Assembly: GCA_001655205.1 (NCBI GenBank)
Contig: LPNZ01005159.1
Location: forward strand, 1-45,535
DNA length: 45,535 nt
Direction: 5' to 3'
From: Lenisia limosa
Taxonomy: Eukaryota > Breviatea
Part shown: positions 1 to 11,604 of the stretch, piece by piece
Layout: every line of letters starts with the position of its first letter
Position numbering within the stretch: the stretch's first letter is position 1
The notes under the pieces: model-generated
Database searches by the model: none
Told to the model about the DNA's origin: nothing
What the model saw: the letters and a program-made list of their open reading frames with translations, nothing else
Position numbers and translations under genes: made by a program

Positions 1-75
1 TATATATATATTGGACGACCGCCCTAAGTACCGTAGTTACAAACCTTTGACCTATTTTGCCACTCATATTGCCAG

Positions 76-3000
76 GAAAGCCGTTCTTGGAAGGAGATTG
101 GTGCTGCCCTGCATGTGACACCCATGTCAACCATTCGGATGAACAGTGCCAATGTGGCAAGGCAAGGCCTCTTGTTGGCACCCCTGTTGGGGACCGTGCC
201 CATTTATCGTTCCTTCCTTCTTACACTGACAAGGTTCGGGGGGGGGCGGGGGGCGGGCATTTGTATGTATTATTTTGCAAACTGAAAGTTGAAAGATAAG
301 ACTGGTGTTCATTTATGTCCATGTTGCTTTGTTTAGTATTTGATTTTCTTTTAGCTAAGTCCAGTTTTCTATTTGGATTTGCCTCAAAACTGTTCACCCC
401 CCCCCCCCTNNNNNNNNNNNNNNNNNNNNNNNNNNNNNNNNNNNNNNNNNNNNNNNNNNNNNNNNNNNNNNNNNNNNNNNNNNNNNNNNNNNNNNNNNNN
501 NNNNNNNNNNTGGTGGTGCCGTCTCTGCGACTCCCGAAACTTTGGGTCACGTGATAACTGCTTTAACTGCAACGTCTATCGTGCACCAGGCATCCGTCTT
601 CGTTTCGACTGGGATTGTGATATTTGCAAACAGCATAATTTCGGAAGCAAGAGGTGAGGATGGGTGGAAGATTTAGTTAATGACTACCCTTGATTTTCTC
701 TAATTTCTAAAGATCTGACAATTGCTTCCGCTGCGGTAACAATCGCTTTGAACCACCCCCCATGGTCGAAGAGAAGTTCGAGCAGTTCCCTACCCAAAAC
801 AACAGAAGGAGACACGGGTAGGAGGGTGATCTTTGGCTTATATTCTACATTCAATTGTTTCAGAGATATTTTGACTTCTTTTTGGTTCCAAAAAGACGGA
901 AGATACTGGTATTACCAAGGATCTAATTTCAAACGGGAAGCTCTCATGGATAGGCTCATGATTATGACTAATCCCACAGCTCACAATCAAACGAAGGACC
1001 CGACCCCCAGTCCCCACACTTCCGCCAGAAGCCTCGAGATCAGCACGCCAGACATGAACACCCCAGATCACAAGATCAACTTCAAGACCCACGGCTGCTT
1101 GACGCGCGGCTCCAGGGTCCAAGAGGTGGCGATATGAGAATGATTCACGGCCAGAACCAACGCATTGCTCGGCCCCGCGAGCCCATTATGAACCGTAGTG
1201 ACCGGCCCTCTATGGAGGATGGCATTCTTGAAACGCCGACCACCACCAGGATTATCGAGACGAATGTCGATCCGCGACAAGTCACACGACGTGCTGTGTT
1301 TGCAACTAACCCCGGCGCTCCAATCCTCAACGGTCCCATGGCAACCATTCCGGATGAACTAGTGTCACGCCAAGTGCGAGAGGAAGTCGACGCAAGAGGC
1401 GCGCGAGAGATCAGAGATCGTGTATATGAGCGTGAGCGTGAGTATGAACGTAGAAAAGAACGTGAGCGTGAGCGTGAACGTGACAGGACTCGTGACAAAG
1501 ATCATCGCGAGCGTGATAGGAGAGACAGACAGATGAGGGCTGAAAGATTCAGCCGCGAAGATGATGAGCGTTATGAGCGTAGGAGGCGTCAACGTGAGGC
1601 TGAGCGTGAGGCTGAGCGCAAAAAGGCAGGCGATTTTGTTGACCCTCGAGATATGCCAAGAAAAGATGGTGCTCAACCCAAGGGTCGTGGAAAGGCGAAG
1701 GCAAACCTTCCTAAAACGAAGAGGGCAGCTAATGCACCAATCGTAAGTGAGCTGAAACGCCCGCGTTCACCCTCCCCAATCAAATCGAAGAAATCAGAGA
1801 AGAAAGCTAGTCAAGAGAAGGAGGCAGAAAAGGTGGAGAATGATGATGCTGTTGATATGGAGATTGAAGAGGAAGAGGTTAAGCAACTTAAGAAAGAGCA
1901 GAAGAAGGATCAAGAAAAAGAAGACAGCGAAGATGATTATATGAATGAAATTGAAGAATATGAAAAGGAAGAAGAGAAAGATGTTGATAAAACCATTGAA
2001 GATGAAGAAGAGAAGGAAGATGATGAAGAGACTGTTAAAGAGTTGAAGGAAGAGGTGAAAGAAGGTGAAAAAGAAAAGGAAGAGGTTGAAGAAGAGAAGG
2101 AAGAAGATAAGCACGAAAGTGTAGCAGAAGGGGAGGAAGAAAAGAAGGAAGAAGATGAAGAAGATAAGCACGAAAGTGTAGAAGAAGAGGAGGAAGAAAA
2201 GAAGGAAGAGGAAGAAGAGAAGGAGCAAAAGAAGAAACAAGAAAATGAAGAAGATAAGCACGAAAGTGTAGAAGAAGAAGAGGAAGAAAAGAAGGAAGAT
2301 GAAGATGAAGATAAGCATGAAAGTATAGAAGAAGAGGAGGAAGAAAAGAAGGAAGACGAAGAAGAGAAGGAAGAAGAGAGTGTTGAAGGTGAAGAAGAGA
2401 AGGAAAATGTTGATGAAGAAGAAGAAGAGAAGGAAGAAGAGCATGTTGAAGGTGAAGAAGAGAAGGAAGATGAGAGTGTTGAAGAAGAGAAGGAAGATGA
2501 GAGTGTTGAAGAAGAGAAGGAAGATGAGAGTGTTGAAGGAGAGGAGGAAGAAAAGAAAGAAGGTGATGAAGAGAAGAAAGAAGAAGCTGAAAAAGAGAAG
2601 GAAGAGGAAAGGATAGAAGAGGAGAAGGAAGAAAAGAAAGAGCAGAGAGAAGGTGAAGAAGATGAGAATACTGAAGGTGAGGAAGAGAAAGTAGATGAGA
2701 GGGCTGAAGAAGAAAAGGAATATGAGAGTGTTGAAGAAGAGGAAGACGAAAAGGAAAAAGAAGAAGACGAATGTGAAGAAGGTGAGGAAGAGGAGGAAAA
2801 TCAGGAAGAAGAAAAGGAAGAGACAGAGAAGGAGACAATAGAAGATGAAAGGAAAGAAAGTGAAGAAGAAAGTGAAAACGAAGAAGAAAAAGGAGCAATT
2901 TTAGATGAGAGGGAGAAGGAAATAGAAAAGGAAGAAGGAAGTGAAGAAGAGGATGAAGATAGTAAAAATGAAGATGGTGAGTTAGGGCTGAATTTTATTT

Positions 3001-3268
3001 TATTTTCTTTGCGTTACAATCGAAATAACCCTTGTAGGGGATAGTGATCAAACCCCTAGTCCAAGTGGAAGTGAGGTTTGTGCATCTTTCAAAAACTCTT
3101 TGATTTACTCACTCTTTTTCGTTATATCAACATTGAAAGGCACATCAATCCATTTTCGCAACTTTATTCTTACTGTGCCTATCACCCTTTTTTTTTACAA
3201 TTCAAAAAGGGATATTTACTATTTAGGATGAGGGAGATGAAGAGGAGGAAGTGGACTACTCTGATTAA
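76..3268 (+). CDS. RanBP2-type zinc-finger protein with Arg-rich and Glu/Lys-rich tail (5' partial)
   Basis: Exons I can join: 76-233, gap, 511-653, 713-817, 980-2976, 3038-3075, 3227-3268 (TAA). Phases agree throughout. Three RanBP2-type zinc fingers are visible, each with W-x-C-x2-C ... C-x2-C: one from GDWCCPACD, one from WWCRLCDSRNFGSRDNC, and one from WDCDICKQHNFGSKR continuing across an intron into SDNCFRCGNN. Such fingers commonly bind single-stranded RNA or ubiquitin. Next comes a stretch of RE/RER dipeptides, then about 400 residues almost entirely of Glu, Lys and Asp, with a repeated DKHESVEEEEEEKKE unit. The protein ends EEVDYSD. A nuclear RNA-binding or chromatin role is inference from composition. 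The true start lies left of the window, and N at 410-510 hides part of an exon. A polyadenylation-like AATAAA lies at 3428-3433. Confidence 0.8.
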
Positions 3269-3674
3269 TAATGGTGTGTGGTGGATCTTTGTAGAATACA
3301 AATGACACAGAGCTACCTCCCTCCCTCGCTTATTGTTTTTACAATTTAGGTCCTGGTGGGAGTGTTTCTTTTCGGTTTCTTTTATGTAAAGTATTGATGT
3401 ATTTTTAACAAATGGTGCATTGGTGTTAATAAATAAGTCGCATTATGACGTACAAGGTAAAAAAGGTGGGTTTTGACGTCTCCATTGTCTTGGAGGAATC
3501 CTATCTATATGTAAATTGCTTTTTGTTTCATAATAGATATCTCCCATCATCTACCCTACCTATGCTGACTTCAGGCTTTTGCTTATTACGCTTGCACAAA
3601 TAGAACCCTAAAAAAACACATGGATCACAAGTTGTTGTGGGAAAAATTAATTATTATACAAGTGAAACATCAGC
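3269..3674. other. Convergent intergenic region
   Basis: Tail-to-tail spacer between the zinc-finger gene and cyclophilin. It holds the AATAAA at 3428-3433. I see no gene in it. Confidence 0.6.
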
Positions 3675-3905
3675 TTAGAGCTGTCCGCAGTCCTCAATGA
3701 CGACGCGAGCAGAGCAGCGGCCAGAGTCGGAGCCAACAGCCTCCATAGCCTTGCAGACCTCGACACCCTCAATGACCTTGCCGAAGACGACGTGCTTGCC
3801 ATCGAGCCAGGTAGTCTTGGCGGTGGTGATAAAGAACTGAGAGCCGTTGGTGTTGGGTCCAGCGTTGGCCATGGAGAGGAGGAAGGGGCCGGTGTGCTTG
3901 AGCTG

Positions 3906-3943
<38 letters not shown>

Positions 3944-4329
3944 CACCACCAGTACCGTTTCCACGGGTGAAGTCACCACCTTGGCACATGAACTAAAGAT
4001 ATTAGATTTCAATTCAAGGAATTCAGATCGCCAAGAATGGTAAGCAAAACAAAACACTCTGTCAGCTTACGCCGGGGATGACACGGTGGAAAGCAGAAGA
4101 CTTGAAGTGGAGAGGCTTGCCAGACTGGCCAATACCCTTCTCGCCAGTGCAGAGAGCACGGAAGTTCTCAGCGGTCTTAGGGACAACAGTCTCGAAGAGC
4201 TCGAAGACGATACGGCCGGCAGCACGGCCACCAATAGACATGTCGAAGAAAACCTGAAAAGTCAACCAGTCAAATCGAGCAACACAACAGAGAAATTAAA
4301 AATGTAGCCTTCCCACATACCTTAACCAT
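3675..4329 (-). CDS. Cyclophilin A-type peptidyl-prolyl cis-trans isomerase
   Basis: Three exons on the minus strand: 4329-4321 (only M-V-K), 4253-4071 and 3992-3675 (TAA), giving 169 residues, normal for a cytosolic cyclophilin. The enzyme interconverts cis and trans peptidyl-proline bonds and binds cyclosporin A. Diagnostic stretches are present: [16 protein letters not shown] holds the catalytic Arg, then [20 protein letters not shown], and [17 protein letters not shown] holds the cyclosporin-contact Trp. There is no signal peptide or extra domain, so it is a single-domain cytosolic form. The first exon carries just three codons. It is transcribed away from the next gene at 4599. Confidence 0.97.
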
Positions 4330-4598
4330 TTTTGAAACGAATAGGGAGCTTGTTTTTTTTGTTTTTTCCTCAAAAAAGAGGATCTTCTATCATTAGTTTA
4401 AGAGACTATTACTATTCTGTTCCTAAGTTCGTAAATGTCCTTTGATGAATTTTTGGTTACGTGCACCAACCCCTGTCTTCGCCTTCTCTTTTACATTAAA
4501 ATATAGGTAGTTGTATAAAAAAACTTCTTCCCGCATCTCGTTTCCACAAATAGGTACCCTCCACTGCGCTGTACTTTATCTCTTTGGTAGCGCTCAAA
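4330..4598. promoter_or_regulatory. Divergent promoter region, cyclophilin / small acylated protein
   Basis: A 269-bp head-to-head spacer. A TATA-like TTGTATAAAA lies at 4511-4520, about 80 bp before the rightward start codon. Assignment as promoter is inference from position. Confidence 0.45.
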
Positions 4599-4923
4599 AT
4601 GGGTTGCAACCAGAGTAAAAAAAAAGGTATGGAGTTTATTTATCTTCAATAAATCTTTTCAGACGATTCTGAGTCTCGCGAGAGGGTTGATGATGGCTCA
4701 ATCAACAACACTAAGTCTTCTGCTCAGCCCATTCAAGGGGGAACTAGATTCGAGTGAGTGAGAATACTCTTCTTAACACCTTTTGGATATCAATTTGATA
4801 ATTTGTTTTCTAATTCCGCTTAGTAATGGTGATTCGGCAGCAAGAAGCTACACTGATGAAAGGCAAAATGAGAAAGAAGTCTATGAACGAATATCTAAGA
4901 AGGCCATACAGTTGGCAACCTGA
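4599..4923 (+). CDS. Small N-myristoylation-type protein, LAMTOR1-like N-terminus
   Basis: Exons 4599-4626, 4663-4753 and 4824-4923 (TGA), all with clean GT-AG borders and matching phases, encode 72 residues. The start MGCNQSKKK has Gly2 for myristoylation, Cys3 for palmitoylation and a basic patch, a typical dual-lipid membrane anchor. The middle is polar and probably disordered. The end, ARSYTDERQNEKEVYERI, resembles the segment after the anchor in LAMTOR1 (p18), the lysosomal anchor of the Ragulator complex. LAMTOR1 is about 160 residues, so this would be short or wrongly ended. An AATAAA at 5028-5033 follows. The coding call is firm; the LAMTOR1 link is tentative. Confidence 0.6.
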
Positions 4924-5151
4924 TGTTTTTTTTTTTTGTTGTTGTTGGTTTATTCTTGGAGTTGTGAACATATCAATCTGCGTGTAAAGATACTTAATAA
5001 TATATATGATATGGTATATAATATCAAAATAAAGACCATTAAAGCGAGCCTTTTTGGGATTGCAACCTTCTGCTCAAGACTATTTTTTTTGTGTTTGGTC
5101 ATCTTATGCTAAAATGTGAGATCATTATTCCCCCCCCCCCTCCTAAGAATA

Positions 5152-5268
5152 ATGATCTTATTACCTCGCAGGAATTTGGTGTCAGTCACGGCGGTACCGG
5201 ATCCGCTTGAGGAAGGACCGGAACTTGAGCAAAGACGAAAAGACTATCGGTGGGGTGGCTTCAAATAG
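5152..5268 (+). CDS. Short ORF or 3'-terminal exon, unknown
   Basis: A 38-codon ORF starts MILLPRRNLVSV and ends DYRWGGFK-TAG. Its composition (LEEGPELEQRRKDYRWGG) looks coding. It may instead begin after the splice-acceptor-like CTCGCAG ending at 5171, as the last exon of a gene whose earlier exon I could not find. A poly-C run just upstream (5131-5141) resembles those at assembly gaps, so sequence may be missing there. No family recognised. Confidence 0.3.
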   Translation: MILLPRRNLVSVTAVPDPLEEGPELEQRRKDYRWGGFK

Positions 5269-5416
5269 GAAAATTGATTGAAATATGTAAGAAATATATT
5301 TGAATATAGCATAGCATATTATATACATGTCATGTTCATGTTAAGGTTAATTCATCTCTTTGTTTTGTAATCTAGAGCCGTCATTTTGCCAGTTTACAGA
5401 ATATCAATATTTAGAG

Positions 5417-6653
5417 ATGAGAGATAAAACAAGGTATCAGAGATATTGGATTATAGTATTAATTTATTCACCCAATTATTGCCTTACAACTCTGCACACA
5501 GCTTTTACAATATAATATTCGACACAAAATAAATTGGGTTTCACACAATAAAGTGCAGTGGTCCTTTTTTGCAGTAAAGTCTCTATTGTATCAAAAAGAT
5601 CCGGCTGTCCATTTTACTATTATAGTGAGGCACTCAAAACAGCACCGCTATCTCAAGGATGTGGTATGCTCTATTGGATTGTGTTTTGACTTAATGTTCT
5701 GTTTTGTTGGTTGACCATTTCAGTGGACGACCTTTTTGCCGTCCCATATTGCTCAATTACAGAACCAAATGTAAGACTAAGTGGCTGTTGTTCATCTCAT
5801 TTTAAACCATACTGGCAGACAAGGCCATCTCAGCATTGAATACCAGAGTTTTATTAACTCCTTAGGGCCCTGCAGTTGAAGGGTTCATTCCTTCAAATAC
5901 ACTTATAGATCTACTAAATAAACCAGTCCAGCCGCGCTCAGAAGATCCTGAGTAAGCACAGAGTCTTTCGAATGTTGTATAGTTATGGCTTCACTCCAGT
6001 TCTAAAAAGATCGGTAATATATCGATACGAAGATTCATCAAAAAATTTCGTCATTTTCTGGATCGGGGTGAAGCCCTAAGGCATAGCATGCGTAGACTAC
6101 ACGAAATTATTGCTCAACCATGAAACAACCGTATTTTACCTTGCTTATGGATGCAGTAAGGCCTTGGATGCAGTCACTTCAGCACTATCGTCATTTTCGA
6201 TTTCCGTAACAGACGCAGAAAGTGCGGTTGCTTATGTCATGATCACTTTCTAATTACTTGCTTGTCCTTTCTTTCAACCCACACTTTTTTTTTTGGATAC
6301 AGGAGAGAAACCATGTTCATTTGGGTAACGTTTATGTTGATGTGAGGTGAGTATTCAGTATTCAACAACCAAAATGTTAAGATAACCAGCAACTCAACCT
6401 ACAAACCCGTGATGACATGATGACAACCTGCGTCTAATGAAAAAAATCATGATTAGAAGGATTGGTGCGGAGTCGGCGGAATTTGGGGCCCAAACTGACC
6501 ACAAAAACGTGCAAACGTGCAAAACGCCCCTTTTTTTCCCATTTATCGCTTCTCACTGTGTTGGTGTTTTTTTATTAGCAGTACGAAGTTCAGAAGCTGG
6601 GAGAAGAGCTTGAAGAGGACACAGACTCAGAAATACTCAAAGAGCGTTTGTAG
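5417..6653 (+). CDS. Unidentified multi-exon protein, about 172 residues
   Basis: Proposed exons: 5417-5433, 5575-5663, 5724-5770, 5866-5951, 6000-6013 (14-nt micro-exon), 6081-6235, 6303-6341, 6582-6653 (TAG). Phases chain without a break and sum to 173 codons. The middle reads VDDLFAVPYCSITEPNG, then IPSNTLIDLLNKPVQPRSED, then VDYTKLLLNHETTVFYLAYG. The C-terminus EVQKLGEELEEDTDSEILKE is helical and acidic. There is no signal peptide and no clear membrane segment, so a soluble protein is likely. I do not recognise the family. The first exon (MRDKT) and the donor after residue SAVAY are the weakest points. The next gene starts only 77 bp downstream on the same strand. Confidence 0.5.
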
Positions 6654-6729
6654 TTTTACCTACGCTCACCTTCTCAAGCTCATTTTGCTAATTTTTTGGC
6701 CAGATTTTTAAGCCTTGATAGTAAATAAA

Positions 6730-9700
6730 ATGACAGAAGCAAGCAGGGTACCTCCAAAATTTGGGACATCAAAGGTTTGCTGCCCTTATCGCTTCACCTC
6801 TCTTACAAACCCAGATCAAAGGAGTTCTCGACAGAAAGAAGACCAAACTAAATCTTCTTGTCTCATCCAACAAACTTGAAAATCAGAAAGAGCAGACAAA
6901 TGTTTGTTTTGATTGAACTCATTCAATTCAAACGGATTGACTTATCGTATCCAGGACATTTTTGGACTAGTCCAGCTGTTGAAGCTTCAAAACACCGTCA
7001 ACAACATCAAAGGGCATAGTGAAGAACAGGAAGATGAAGATGGACTTGCTCAAGGTATCATTTCTGTTATATTTGTTATATATGTGGTTATCCGAGTTAA
7101 TCTTCTCAAATAATACAATTCAAATTGTTTTTACCTCCTAGTTGAAGAGCTTGTAGCTGAACTTTCTGTTTCAATAGATGAGTCCAAAGTTATTGGTAGG
7201 TAGCTGTGCTCAGATGAGCCGCAAACTTACTTGCCTAGCTGGCGATTTAGTTGAATTTTGGGATGACGACTACCAGCAGTCAATCACGGTGGACCAGAAC
7301 GGTAGGCAAATAATTTACATCAGGTAACCCGACTCTTCATGGCGTGTGTCCATCTTTCATCCAAAATGATTGATGCCATCTACTCTTCTCATCTTCACAG
7401 ACGACGATCTTCCGAACATTGCTCCTGAGTTCCGCATCCATGTTGCCTCTCTCAACGGACTGATTCACTTCTTAACACTCTCCGACTGTGGTAAGATAGA
7501 GTTATATATGTATAATATACTGTTATTCAGCTGTTTTGGCTTCTCCTCGGTTCCAAAAAAGAATGAAATAATTGATTAAATCGTTATTCTTCATATCTTT
7601 TTCCGCTGAAGGGACTGAAGGGAAGCCCAAGATTTTGTGACCCTGTAAATAACATCGTAGATAAGGGTTTTGAGAAGGCTTTCTTCATTACTATGAAGAA
7701 TTTCTGTCTCCCCCCCTTGTTCTTGAAAAAGTTGATCCAGAGGTTCCATGTACCAGCAACCGCCAAGCCCCCAAGAGGCAATCGGGACAGGTAGGTTAAC
7801 TCCTTCATCTCCACGTCTCCCTCAACAGGCCTTATTTAGGGACTTTTTTTTCAGGCTTTTTGTGTTTTCTTTTTTTGTTTTGCGGTCTTCACAGCCCAGA
7901 TGGGAGACGGCTATCCAACAGAGAACAATCGCTGTGATGGATAGATGGATAAATACCTGCTACTCTGACTTCCTTGCTGACCCTTCATTAAAGACTGTAA
8001 GTTGAAACCACCACACACACACTCTCTCTCTCTCATGTAGTTCTTGAATGAATAGGCAACTCAATGTTTGACACCGTTTTAGAGAGTTCAAGAGTTCACC
8101 CTTTCCCTGCAACGCCCTGATCACCTTCGCTACCGCACCCTTATTATCAACTCATTGACTCATAAGGTGTGATCAGCCTCCCTGAACAGTCGAAAAGTGT
8201 TGCTTTTATCTTCAATATTTCCAAATCACAGCCTATTTTCTCATCTCGTCTTTAGTCGGCGGGAGCCCTCCGGAAACAGGCACGTGGAATGTCGCTTGCT
8301 GGAAGTACGTCAACCGCCGCCCCTAGGGTAGGTCACTATGCCGTCGGGACAATGAGCTGATCTTTGATAGATTCTTCGCGTCAATTGCCCTGAACACAAT
8401 GGAGCTGTTAAGACCATGATTGTCAGCCCAGTGTCAACAGTTACGGATATGGTCATTAAGCTGAGGTGAGGAGGTGATAACCGTTCACGGACCATAACAC
8501 TGAGATTTAGTTATAGTGTTATTTGTAGCGTAAAGGTTGTGACGTTTCAGGGAGAAGCTCGATATTACGTCGTCAGACAAAAAATACACCATTGTTGAAG
8601 TTCGCGGAGGAGGTGAGCCGCTTGTGTAGAATCCTGTTTCCCAGCATTTTAGCAGTGCGTCATAAGACATTTTCGGCAGTAATTCAGCAGTATTCTAATG
8701 AGATTAGTCGGCAAAGTTCTGGCTCCCGATCTGAAGCTCTATGATTTGCTGGATTCTGAGACTGTAAGGGGAAGGAAGGTACAACAGTTGATATTGGCGA
8801 AAATGTATGAATCATCAATAGATTACATCAAATGATGTTTTTCTTCTCAACCCAAAATTCACCATTTTAGCCTGTTGAAGGAAGAAGCTTTGAGTTCAAG
8901 GCAATCGAAACTTCAAACCAAAAGGTCAGATTACATTTTTGTTTTTATTGGAAATATTATATACCACTCTAAAGCTTCTTTTTTGGATTGAATTGCATTT
9001 GCCCCATAGTGACGTTTCAGATTGTGGTGCGTGTTTACATCCCTGACGTTAAGCAAACCAAGGTTCTTCAAATCCAGTCGGATTCCACGACCAGTGATTT
9101 GATGTCTTCTGTTGGTATGCACTGGGGAGGCACGCAGAACGCTATGTGCACAGAGTTTTAAGGTAAATGATTGGGTGAATTAATATTTTACGATAATCCA
9201 ATTCGTTAATACGCGTGATGTGGACTGCTTCGGCCAGACACAACCTTGTTTTATTTCGAATCTCGATATTACATGTATGTAGGTCGGCATAGTATAATGA
9301 TTTTGGTTATCGAGTGGGGTTCAATGGTTTACATGGGTGAACTTCAGCTCATCACAATAAGTGATTCCGTAATACTATAAATATAACATTTTAGCGTCGA
9401 AAATTCTTCTCTCTGAAGAAGACACTCAGCATTATCAGCTCAGAATCGCTTCTTCCAAATCTGAAAGTTAGTTGCCTACCAACATCATAGTAAAACAAGA
9501 AATATGAGCTTAGGCAATCAACTTAACGCCATTGTTTTCTGTGTAACTCGGATTTTTAGCTTTGAGTTGCTTTACCTTCACTGAAAATTATTAAAAAAAT
9601 ATTTTTAATTGCATTAATTTCTTTAAAAAATAATTGATTATTCGATTCGTTATTAATACCCTAACGCCAAATTCTTCATCAAAATTTTATTCGTTATTAT

Positions 9701-11486
9701 TCACCCCCCCCCNNNNNNNNNNNNNNNNNNNNNNNNNNNNNNNNNNNNNNNNNNNNNNNNNNNNNNNNNNNNNNNNNNNNNNNNNNNNNNNNNNNNNNNN
9801 NNNNNNNNNNNNNNNNNNNNNNNNNNNNNNNNNNNNNNNNNNNNNNNNNNNNNNNNNNNNNNNNNNNNNNNNNNNNNNNNNNNNNNNNNNNNNNNTCTCA
9901 GAGGTATGCTGGTGGAATTCTCAGCTCTTTTCTTTTGTATTATTTCTTCGACAAGGTGGCTCATCTTTGATTCAAACATTCTTAATGATATGAATGCCAA
10001 GAAGCGCCATGTAGCATGGCTCTTCAACCATCTTTTTCTTTTTCATTGTAATGTTCTCACACTCCTTTAGCCGGCCTCTCAAGACATTTCCGTTCTGAGA
10101 TTTGATGAGGAGATTATGGCCGAAGAGCTCACTGTCAAAGCCTTCAGCCTGTTTTCTGCTGTTGAGGTGGGGTTTTGATTTTGCTTCATAATGATTCCAA
10201 AAAGGATGGATGAGTTGGGACTTCGTTTTATCAGACTATTTGCCCTTCATCATGCTCTTTCACGTTTTTCTAATTGTTAGGCTTTTTGCTTCATTAATCC
10301 CCCCCCCCCCCCNNNNNNNNNNAAAACTGTGAGGTTGACGCCCCGAACGTTTTGGCTCTGATTACGCAGTTCAACTTGGTCTCCAACTGGGTGGTGGAGT
10401 ATGAGGGAAAGTGTTGCAAAGGGATGCTTGAATAGATTTAACATTTCATTTAATAATATCATATCATATCATATCATATAAATAACACTTTCATAATGTT
10501 ATTTCTTCCACTTCGTGTTGATATCAAATGTAATTTTCCAGGTCGATTGTGTCCCAAGAAACAATATCCCGACGAGTGGCTGTCATGGTAGGCTGATTTA
10601 CTTTAGCTTTGTACATACATTCCTGTAATGAGTGGGTTTCACGTGTTCAGTCCAAAATGATCCGCTTGGCGGACCATTTGGAAGCGCTGCGGAACTTCAA
10701 CACTTTGATGGCCGTCGTTGCAGGTCTCAACAACTCGTCTGTCATGCGGCTCAAGCACACTTATTCTGAAGTCAAGAAGAAGCTCAGAACTGTAGGTTCC
10801 ATTTTGGCCTACCAACCTCACAATACAACTTCAACCCATGGACTGTGGTAACCCTAGTTGAAGTTTTTTTTAACGGATCAGCGTTTGGCTGCTCTGGAGA
10901 CACTTGTGTCATGCGAGTATTCGTACAAGGAGTACCGTTCGGCTCTCGCTTCAAGCCCGTCCAACCCCACTGTCCCTTATTTCGGTGAGAGGTGAACTAT
11001 ATTATCTAGTAAATGACATCCAAACCTCATTGACTAGGACTTCTTCTCTCCGACCTCACATTTGCTGACGATGGTAACCCCGGAAGAACCAGTCAAGGCT
11101 ATATCAACTTCAGGAAACAGTTCCTTCTCTCCAAAATCATTATGAACATGCTCCAGGCTCAAGTGTGTTTCTGATTATTATTGCTGCCGTTGCTACTATG
11201 TAATTGTTTAATGCGTTTCTTTACATCACTGTTGTTCACTGTTCTTGTTGTTCCTTTAACACTGTAGACAATTTCCTATCATGGTCTCGAGAGCTCCCCT
11301 CAATACACAGCGTATTTGGATACTTTCAAGAGCCTACCCTGCGACGAGGCTGTTCAATACAAGGTATTGTGGAGCCGGTCATACAATTTTTTTATTGTTA
11401 CATTAATATTATTGAAATCAGAATAACGATTTTAGGCGAGTTTGACTCTGGAACCTCGTGGATTTGAGCGAAGCTCTATCGCCTAG
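6730..11486 (+). CDS. Ras guanine-nucleotide exchange factor (RasGEF_N + CDC25 domain)
   Basis: About 25 exons: 6730-6774, 6815-6901, 6955-7054, 7142-7195, 7239-7301, 7401-7490, 7531-7549, 7632-7790, 7900-7996, 8083-8166, 8256-8327, 8371-8465, 8551-8612, 8708-8763, 8871-8924, 9021-9114, 9395-9466, gap, 10071-10166, gap to 10398, 10542-10587, 10651-10791, 10882-10984, 11038-11162, 11268-11363, 11436-11486. It loads GTP onto Ras-family GTPases at membranes. The RasGEF_N module spans IHVASLNGLIHFLTLSD, FEKAFFITMKNFCLPPLF and VMDRWINTCYSDFLADPSL. The catalytic module shows VLRFDEEIMAEELTVKAFSL, VDAPNVLALITQFNLVSNWV, FNTLMAVVAGLNNSSVMRLK and LLLSDLTFADDGNP. Between them lie two ubiquitin-fold-like segments (ILRVNCPEHNGAVKTMIVSP and KIVVRVYIPDVKQTKVLQIQ). 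N at 9713-9895 and 10313-10322 hides coding sequence. Confidence 0.93.
9215..9280 (+). repeat. Short dispersed repeat, copy 1
   Basis: Copy within the RasGEF intron 9115-9394; partner at 23871-23946 in the membrane-protein intron. Similarity covers about 60 bp and fades on both sides. Confidence 0.6.
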
Positions 11487-11604
11487 TTTTATGTTATGTT
11501 ATTATTTTTTTTTTCCATTTTTGTAGTTTTGTACTTAAATAGGGGTTTGTTTGTTTTAGTCATGTAGATTATTCTCAACCAAACAGGAGTTTGACATCAT
11601 TACA
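11487..11604. other. Convergent spacer, RasGEF / PPME1
   Basis: Only 118 bp separate the two stop codons, so the 3' untranslated regions probably overlap on opposite strands. No gene seen. Confidence 0.6.

Noticed and set aside
2035-2898. 287-codon minus-strand ORF rich in Leu, Pro and Ser
   Set aside because: Exact mirror of the Glu/Lys codon run of the zinc-finger gene; no ATG-led exon structure or motif of its own.
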